Positions 56,377 to 64,000 of a stretch of 64,000 nucleotides of DNA are shown piece after piece (position 1 is the first letter of the stretch; each line of letters opens with the position of its first letter). A program made the translations under genes and the position numbers. The notes below the pieces were generated by a model. The model was given only the letters and a program-made list of their open reading frames with translations. It searched no databases and was not told where the DNA came from. The stretch covers positions 2,666,001-2,730,000 of the forward strand of contig JAWNGF010000004.1 of the NCBI GenBank assembly GCA_037039685.1, written 5' to 3'. The stretch is from Ceratobasidium sp. AG-K (lineage: Eukaryota; Basidiomycota; Agaricomycetes; Cantharellales; Ceratobasidiaceae).

Positions 56377-59270
56377 ATGTCTCGCCAAAAGCGCGAGAGA
56401 AAGCAGACGTACAAATCGTTATTCGCCTCGAGTTTAAAGGATATTGATTTCCCACCCTTAGGGCGCGTGCTTTGGCGGCACAACAGCAGAGCAAACTCGG
56501 TAAGAATCATGATTTCTTGCTCATTCTTCGAGCTCAATGATCCCGGTCCAGACTTTGGAGAAGACTCTCCATTTGGTAGGAGGGGATTATATTTGTTTCC
56601 TGCTGCCACCGAAGTGCTGATTCGGATACGGAAGTGGGATCAGACGACGTGGGCGATGATTCGGAGGTCTATGTTCCAAGTCGAAAATATCCCCGCACAT
56701 CGAAAAACGCTCGCTCGAGAGGACTCAAGAAAGGGTCGTTGGGAAATATTATGACAATGCCGATTGACATATTCGCGCAGGTACGTTATCTCCGCTCTAC
56801 GCTAAATTAAGATTGACCCAATCGGGTCAACAGATAGCATTATGGCTTTTGCCAGTTGATATAATGAACCTTTCCAGGACCACCAAGGCGATCCGAGGCT
56901 TGTTGATGCGACGGTCCTCGGCGCACATCTGGCGTAGCGCAGCTTGGAACGTCCCCGAGCTTCCCCCTTGTCCACCTTACCTATCTGAACCGAGATATTT
57001 CTCGCTTATTTACTCTAAAACATGCTCGGTAAGCTGCCTTTGGATTGCTCTGGGATGTTGGACTCTGGGGTTGAAATGAATCGCGTTTGGCTGCCCAGAC
57101 CTGTGGAACATCAATCAGCAGGCCAATGGATGCGTACTTGCTTGTGCGCCTATGTACACCTTGTCGAAACGATGCGTAAGTAGCACTTCCGCTGCTTTAC
57201 TTCTATCCGACATCCTAATTTGCTACTATAGCATTATTCGGGCCCAGGACCTGGAAATGCACATTCGTGTTATCATACCCATGTCCTTTGGTAGGTTCGG
57301 ATGCCATAATTTGAACTGTTATAGCAATCTTACTTTCTATTTTTCTGCGAGGTATCGTATCTTTGCATGACAAGACTATGGATTATGGAGTATATAGCCT
57401 TCGCGCCGACGCCGACCTCCTCGAGAAAGAATACCAACAGCTGAAAGGCGCTGGGTTCCTCGAAGAGGCGGGTGAGGATTGTTGGCCAGAACCAAAACGG
57501 GCAGCGTTTCTCGAAAGGGAAAAGGTATGCGAATAAGAATTACAGGAAGTCTTCTATAAGGAGTCTTATATCATAGTATACGTTGGTAGCACTCTCATGA
57601 GCTGAGGGACTTTCTACGTGATATGGAGAAACTTAGGGCCGCCGAGATACGTGAGCAGAAGCGCACTTTCCGGGACAAGTAAGGATCCATCTTCGTGTCG
57701 TTTTGTAAAGTACTCACGAGGTCCATTTAGTGTGGCAGCCCGTCTAATAAAGATGGGATGGGAGGAAGGCGACTTGAAATTTAGCTGGAGATATTGTCGA
57801 GAATGGGACTTGCTTGTGAATCAACAAAGGTCACTTACCGATCGCAGTAAGCAGAATCCTTACCACTCCTGCCTGGCTAATTAGCGTACACATCCCAAGT
57901 TTGGGAAGGTCTTTATCCGAAGCTTGAGCCTCTGCTGGAAGATAACCGGGATCGTCGGCTTGCTGATGAAAGGGAGGAGCGCAAGGTCGAACGTCATCGA
58001 GCGTTCAAGAAATTCTGGTTACGGATGGGCCAAAAGTGTGGAGTATACCTCACCGAGCGCATCCCCGACACAGACGTGCGCGAAAAGGCTCATAAATTTA
58101 TTCCTCCGACGGAAACGGTCATGGAGTGGCCATCTCTCAAATCTATTCTTGATATGGACATCACCCCCGAAGAGATGAAGAAGCTGGTTCACAAAAGCTG
58201 GGACAAAATCAAACGTGCATGCCAGGAGTGGCGTTCTGGGATCGAGAAGCAGCTTGCAAACTCCCTCAGGCAGGACGCGGTATTTCGGGAATACCCAGCT
58301 CTAGTACCGTATGGTGAGTGTGTGGTCTTATTTCTACACAACCGTGCCCGCTAATGACCAATTGATTAGTGTTGGTATCGGGCTCAACCAAGCGAACTTG
58401 GAGCCATGATCTTAGCCTTCTTCTGCGAGCCGACAGTGTTTTTCAATATCGAGGCATGCGTAATCCCCGTTTCTTCCCCGACGTCATCGACAGCACATAC
58501 TTCGTCGCCGACCGCGCCAACATTATGTCAGAATCGTGGAGAGTCGAGAGCTATTCGCCTTATAGTGCCGCACGCGAAGCTGCCAAGGAACTACTCGAGT
58601 GCTTGGGGACACCCAACGCGACCTATTTAAATATGAAGTGCCGTGGCAAGCACTTTGTTTGTGGGCGCTGCCACGATCTTGTCCCGAAGACTTGGGAATC
58701 AATGGTATGTCCAATCTAGTACATTTGATGAACTAGACTGAGGGGCTGGTAGATCATGCACTATGTCGAGGAGAAGAAACTGTGGAACAACAATCAAGAC
58801 TACATTGAAAGCGAGGAGTTACGCGGGATTACCTTCAATAACATCCACGATGCCAACTACGAAACCGACGAACCGCTCGTTCAGCTATTGTCCGCAGATG
58901 AGGCCGAAGATTATGCTGAATCAGCCCCCGCGTGGATCGAAAAGCCCTGGATACGCCATGAAGAGGCTTATGTTTGCTCTGTCTGCAGCCTGTACGGACA
59001 ATTTGACCTACATGGAGTCTTGGCTCATTTGCAGGATGTGTAAGCTCATTGCACTATAGCGTCGCTTCGGTTACTGAACTTCATTATAGTCACGAGGAGC
59101 CTGAACCTGAACTCGGTGAGCAGTACGAGGCCTACGATTCCTATCTTGAACGCAGGGCCGAAGAAATGGATGAGGAAGTGTATTCCGAGTTTGACGATTA
59201 TAACAGCGACCTGTTGGATGGAGTAATTGGTTTGTTTGGTGCTTATTTCAATCTACCACAATATCAGTAA
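56377..59270 (+). CDS. F-box protein 3 of the cluster, with C-terminal Cys/His fingers
   Basis: The longest and best kept member. ATG 56377 (MSRQKRERKQTY) opens a charged region; SLGNIMTMPIDIFAQ joins across an intron to IALWLLPVDIMNLSRTTKAI (F-box) and MRRSSAHIWRSAAWNVPELP, PCPPYLSEPRYFSLIYSKTC. The CxxC exon reads MDAYLLVRLCTPCRNDA near 57126. A long helical, charged region follows (EYQQLKGAGFLEEAGEDC, REQKRTFRDK, AARLIKMGWEEGDLKF, KLEPLLEDNRDRRLADEREE), then a globular part with FVCGRCHDLVPKTW and YVCSVCSLYGQFDLHGVLAH, a C2H2-like pair, and an acidic end GLFGAYFNLPQYQ. Likely an SCF adaptor of a lineage-expanded family. Confidence 0.66.
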
Positions 59271-59768
59271 CCCATTCTAAGCGCATTTTCGCTTTGTATT
59301 ACTATTGTTTCTTTATTGACTTTGCCTTGGTGTATTTTACTGTAAGGTTTCCTTTCTTGTAGTGGAATGCAGTTTTTAATTTGCGGTATAATTCGGATCA
59401 TCATCCGGTTTTTTTTCTGAGAGTCATGACTTATAGTTGGTGCGGTACTCGAATATCAGGTGAATCCACAGTTTTTCTTGCTCTTTTGGGCTACGTTTTC
59501 GTGCATATACGTGTATGCATGGCACGCCGAGTCTTGCGTAATCATTGAAGGGGCGTCACGTGCGCCACACGCGTGTCCAGCCAGGTCATCGACGAGCAAG
59601 TGGTGCGTTATAAAAATCAAAATCGATCCGACACGTTGACTAACAACCTACTTTACTCCTTGACGTATACTTTCGCTTCTCCCTTCTACATCCGTCTCTA
59701 ATCTTAGGCCAAGCTATCTCTGGCGCCACTCACCCTCACCAGGACGTTTTGCCCATCTTTTGTACGAC
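59271..59768 (+). promoter_or_regulatory. Region upstream of the GET2-like gene
   Basis: No gene is supported. A CACGTG lies at 59557-59562, and a near-palindrome TGCATATAC/GTGTATGCA at about 59502-59519. The final 100 bases are pyrimidine-rich. Confidence 0.4.
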
Positions 59769-61030
59769 ATGAGCGACGCAGCAAAGGCACGGGCCGAGGC
59801 TCGCAAAAAGGCCATTTTATCTGGTCGCACCAACCGATTAGCCAAGTTGACTTCAACTGCAAGGGGAGAAGAGGCAGCAGCGGCCTTTATCCGTGAAGGC
59901 AAGTCCTGGTCGTTGACACCATCGAGCACAGGCTAACCTTACAGAGCCTATTCTTAGCTCAGGCTCAGGAGAAGGCACAGGCCCTCGCTCAAGCACAAGC
60001 AGAATTACAAACCCCACAAAACAACCTGGGCATACCTGGCTTACGAGACTCGAATCTACGTGATTTTGTCGGCGAATCTACGCCAGTCACTTCACTTACG
60101 CCTTCGCCCGGTCCCTCTCGTGCCGCGACTCCTTCCTATGCGACAGAGATTAACACTCGCACAGTTCCCGACTCTGGTCCAGACTCACCTCCACCCGTTT
60201 GGACACCCGAGCAAGAAGAATTATTACGCCGAATTATGGGAGGCCCACCAGGCGCCGGAGCTCCCGATGCAAACATGACCGACCCGCTGGCTGCGATGAT
60301 GTCCATGTTTTCTGCTCCTGGTGGTCCGTTGGGAGAGATGCTTGGAGGAATGGGAGGGCAAGGGGGCAATAGTATTCCACCTGCATTAAAAAATCTTGGT
60401 CTGGGGGCAGCCGGATCCGGTAATATGGCGACTATGCCACCGATGGCTCAGTTCCCTCTCCGTCCTTCTGCGACCAAGTCGTTCTTGGCTCGATGCTTGC
60501 CACTACTACACATAATTGCGACCGTGGCACTTTGCGTGTGGTTCGTGGTATTTGCCGAGCCCGCTGCCTATGCCATTGCTGGCACGGACGAGCCAGTGTC
60601 GTCAAGTATTTGGGGACGCTGGGCTGTGTTGGCAAAGAGGGAATCCCAGACGTTTGGTATACACCCCATGGTAAGTCAGGTTCTGGTCGTTCGTTGGGGA
60701 CGTAATTGAAGGACGCAACTTGTTTAGCCCTTTATACTCGCTTTCATCACGATGCAACTGGTTCTACACTCTGTATCAGTATTTTACGACCCCATCGTTT
60801 TCGAACCTACTGGTATCCTTGGCATGGTGATACCGCATCTCCCTCAACCCTTGCCATCCATAATAATGCATAGTATGAAGTATCTCAAAGTGAGTTCTGT
60901 GTCTCTTATCAGATGAACATGCTCTAACGTTTGGCCCTTACAGCTCGGCGGTGCTTTATTGGATGATCTCTCGATTGTAATTTTTATTTTTGGGGTGACT
61001 GTTTGGTTGTCGTCGTTTGCAGGGCATTGA
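59769..61030 (+). CDS. GET2: GET2/CAMLG-like subunit of the tail-anchored protein insertion receptor
   Basis: Endoplasmic reticulum membrane receptor that works with Get1 and the Get3 ATPase to insert tail-anchored proteins. The N-terminus reads AKARAEARKKAILSGRTNRL, the basic cytosolic motif that binds Get3 in this family, followed by AKLTSTARGEE. A Gln/Ala stretch, a Pro/Ser linker and a Gly/Met-rich segment follow, then three membrane helices: LLHIIATVALCVWFVVFAEP, FILAFITMQLVLHSVSVFYD and DDLSIVIFIFGVTVWLSSFA. TGA is at 61028-61030. Intron 1 (59899-59957) has a GCAAGT donor; two further introns are GT-AG. The overall plan fits Get2, whose sequence is poorly conserved between fungi. Confidence 0.75.
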
Positions 61031-61193
61031 TGTAACATGTACTATTTTCATTTTCTAGACAATTCACCCATTAACAATCCCTCTCCATTGTAAAGTCAAC
61101 CAAAGCATTACCGTGGGGTCGAGTTGCGTATGAGAGAATTCTTGTTTAATTATTATTTCATTTTAGGACCTTTGCTAAACTTCACTATATACT

Positions 61194-63348
61194 CTAGGCG
61201 ATCACACAGTCCGTACCAACAAGATCCCAGCGACGGTGAGACCATTCCTGTAGCTCAGTGATTCTTGTAATGTAGGCCCCAGATTCGCATTCCCTCGCCT
61301 CCTTTTCTGCCCTCCAGGCTACCTCGGACTTCTCAATCTCCAGCTCGAGCTTCGAAACGGACGATTTCAGCCCCTCCCTCTCAGCATCCCATTCAAAGCG
61401 CGCCTGTTCCTGGGCAGTTTTCAGAGTCATCGTCTCGAGATGGAGTTGCCTAGAGAGCGAGTCCGCTCTATCCTGCTGCGAGCGCAGTTCGATTTTAAGG
61501 TCTTCAATTTCCTTTGAGCGACTTGTCCATTCTGCCGCGGCCTGTGCAATGGCATCAAGTTGGGACTCTTTGGCAGAAATTGCGTCCTTTAGACGCTCGA
61601 CTTCGGTCTTGGCCTGTTTGCGTACGATGTCGGTCTGCGCCTTGGCCTCCTTCGCTTGGACATCGACATCCGCCTTGAGCTTCACAAGTCCTTCAGAAGC
61701 ATCAACGACTTTTTTCCGCTCATCCTCGATTTTGACTTGTTTGGCTGCATAATCGCCAATTTTGCGGTTCGCCCCTCGAGTTCGGCGGTAGCCGTCTTCA
61801 ACTGGCGTTCCACCGTGGCCAACCCAGCCTTCGCGAGCTCAACAGCTTTGGTTTTCTCTTCAATAGCCTTTTGGATTCCGTCGACTTTCTTCTCGAGCCC
61901 GCCACACTTCTTCTCAAGGTCAGTGTTGGCCTTCTTTGCAGCCGCTAGAGGCGCTCGCAGGTAGGCGGCCTCTTCAGACAAGCTGCCGACTCGGGAAAGA
62001 GCGTCGGCGCGAGCGGATTCGGTATTGGCAAGCTGTGTAGAAAGGGCTGAAACCTGAACGAGGAGCTCGTCACGAGTTGGGTTTGGCGGCGGAACCACCG
62101 CCTCGGGATCAGTTTGGGCAGACTGGACCTACATCAAAAGCGCGCATTTAGTCGGAAATCATGATAACTGAAGTTGAGCCTACCTCGTAGGTTACCTTCC
62201 TCTGTTTCAGCTTCGACTCCAGATTCCGCACCATGTCTTGCAGTGTCGAATTCTCCGTCTCCAATCGCAGGTTCTCGAGTTTGAGTTCGGTATTGGAGGA
62301 TTCGATGCATGCGAGAGCATCCTTCATACAATCCCTACCGCTTTCGAGTTCGCCGACCCGGCGTCGGGCGCTCTCCAAATCTCCCAGGATCCGCTCACTC
62401 GCTCGACGCCGATGACCCCGCAACGAGGATGTCGAGGGCGGGTCTCGCATTCCGAGAGTCTTGGACCGGATGTGGTTGCGGGCCTGCTCGATTACTTTGC
62501 TCGCCTCGTCGAGACATCCTTCGAACAATCGGCCGACCGTGGTTTTGTTGAATGGTTTTCCTTCCGCACATTCAATCTGGTATTGTATCGATAAAGGAGC
62601 TGGATTATCTTCGTGGATGGCTTTGACGATGTCAAGACAGCTTTCTGACGTGATGGAGTGTAGTGGCTTTGTAGAAATATATGAATCCCCAATACTTGGG
62701 CGGTCGGAGGATAATCCAGACTCTGGTAACGTGATGACGGTTGTACGTGAAAGACCACCTTCGCCCACCATGGCTTTGAAAAGCTCGAAGGCAGGCCCTT
62801 CGGTCTCGTCATCCTCCGGGCCAGCTACGTATACCAGGCCGTGCAAGCGACCATCGCTGTTATGGCGTGAAACACGATCCGTCAACACTTATTTCACAAT
62901 ACACGATCACCATATACCCACCAGACTTTGAGATGCGCGCCCGCACATAGCAGAGCCTCGGCATCGCGAAGCCAAACACCATCATATAATGATGGGAACT
63001 CCCAAAACTCGATCGCTTCTTCATTCGGAATAAGGCCACGTCGAATGAGGGAAGTCCCAGAGCCAGATGATGACCGACCCGTTGAGCGGACTGTTGGGCA
63101 AACTGTTTCGTAGAACTATATTTATGGCTGATAAGTTGGTGATTGTATGCGTTCTCTTGGAAATTTTCTTACATGCGATTTCTCGCTGCTTCCTGAACCA
63201 AAAAGACTAAAGCATGTGTGAACAAATTGCCGTGTCCCATTGAACCTGGTAGATCAACTCACCCAATGACAAGTGTGTGCTTTCCTGAGAAGTCAGTACC
63301 TGTACTTGCAGAACTCGAAGAAAATGTTGGGCTGGGGCTTGCGCGCAT
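61194..63348 (-). CDS. AIG1-like G-domain remnant fused to a long coiled coil
   Basis: Start chosen at 63348 (MRASPSPTFSSSSASTG). Exons then give GKHTLVIGLFGSGSSEKSH, which lies where a GTPase P-loop (GxxxxGKS) is expected but has Glu for the second Gly, and later IEFWEFPSLYDGVWLRDAEA in the place of the DTPGF switch, then RLHGLVYVAGPEDDETEGPA and AMVGEGGLSRTTVITL, which match the LHGIIY and VVxVTT region of basidiomycete AIG1/septin-like G proteins. The rest (about 62430-61194) is a heptad-rich coiled coil (ARRRVGELESGRD, ALSRVGSLSEEAAYLRAPLA, KSVSK-type repeats). One base seems lost near 61757. Nucleotide binding is doubtful; a scaffold role is more likely. Confidence 0.6.
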
Positions 63349-64000
63349 GGCGCCCTGGTATTGAGATGGAGCGTTTTGTCCGGGAAGTCATAACTCAAAA
63401 AGCTCTGTACGGGGTGGCAGGCGAAATCGTGCCACTGACCAGCTTTTTACATGACTGAGTAGTCGCTCACCACGTTGTCAATCAGCGCAACAGCATGGCT
63501 CGAGTACCAAAAGGAACAGGTTTCGAACAGAGAGCGTATCAAAGGTCAATCGCCGCGTGTTTTGTTCCATGACAAGGTAACAAGGAGTTGTGGTTTGGCC
63601 CTGGCCTTATTGGGGCAATCGCGTGGCTACCCGGTTTGGCTCAGCCGAATGTAAATTACGAAGCATACAGGTCACGACCAGCATAAACTTAAGAATATAT
63701 CATTTAGATCCCTAAGTTAGTGTTTAAGTAGGAGACGGTCTAGATGTTCAATCGCACAGGAGACGAATCAGAATTCAAAATTACCGTGGCTATCCATAAA
63801 TGATATGCACGTGATTGATTGGATTCGCTGCAGCTCCCAAGCGCCCGGGCTGAGCGTCACTGCCTCCACCTTCCTCCCCAATCGGATTTTCACTCCTAGA
63901 ATTATCCTCGATCCAGACGAAATAACGACACGAGCAATAGCGGTGGAACTCAAACGACAACAGGCAGTCTCTTATCATGTCGCGACAAGACAAGCAAACC
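63349..64000. other. Right-edge region, no supported gene
   Basis: Short open stretches only (for example 63790-63993 on the minus strand) with no match. A CACGTG lies at 63808-63813. A gene running in from beyond the edge cannot be excluded. Confidence 0.35.

Noticed and set aside
27160..63813. Recurrent CACGTG sites upstream of several genes as a shared regulon
   Set aside because: Only about seven were noted in upstream regions, while around sixteen would be expected by chance in 64 kb of even composition; only the perfect TCACGTGA in the NAP1 divergent promoter is kept as a candidate.
1..64000. Terminal inverted repeats, long terminal repeats, transposase genes or CRISPR-like arrays
   Set aside because: None were seen by eye; apart from the weak LINE-like remnant at 41124-41220 there is no support for mobile elements.

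Overview
The window is nuclear DNA of a filamentous basidiomycete, most likely an agaricomycete near Ceratobasidium/Rhizoctonia. The placement rests on dense short GT-AG introns (about 45-65 nt), a near-even base composition, and lineage-style families (NACHT-WD40, F-box with a CxxC exon, Ser/Thr-rich one-pass membrane proteins). No prokaryotic, organellar or viral features were seen. All functional calls come from reading conserved motifs across exons; no database search was run.

Layout. 300-2411 proline dehydrogenase; 2654-6301 a GH99/GH71-like glycoside hydrolase domain fused to a long proline-rich tail; 6524-7557 a small two-helix membrane protein; 8111-14846 RPB1, the largest subunit of RNA polymerase II, with a 626-nt intron that folds on itself and a C-terminal domain cut into heptad-sized exons; 15250-17092 (-) a decayed gene; 18196-20467 ferric reductase; 20526-23343 a broken NACHT-WD40 gene; 24689-26681 an MFS transporter; 27408-29176 the branched-chain E2 acyltransferase; 29532-29981 (-) QCR9.

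30154-43764 is the most distinctive part: a same-strand tandem array of four Ser/Thr-rich one-pass membrane protein paralogues (A, B, C, F) plus two 3' fragments (D, E). They share an unrecognised Cys/Trp ectodomain module, a basic stop-transfer sequence and a C-terminal PPxY motif. This is the best candidate for something undescribed.

The right part holds an unassigned open frame (44661-45368), a CDCA7-type zinc-finger gene (45974-50178, -) divergent from NAP1 (50717-52362), three related F-box genes (52510-59270), a GET2/CAMLG-like gene (59769-61030), and a coiled-coil protein with a damaged P-loop (61194-63348, -).

Many otherwise readable genes need one extra base to stay in frame (at least fifteen sites, nearly all apparent one-base losses in short homopolymers), while RPB1, NAP1, QCR9 and GET2 read cleanly. 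This is either residual assembly error or real decay and must be settled before any of these genes is called a pseudogene.
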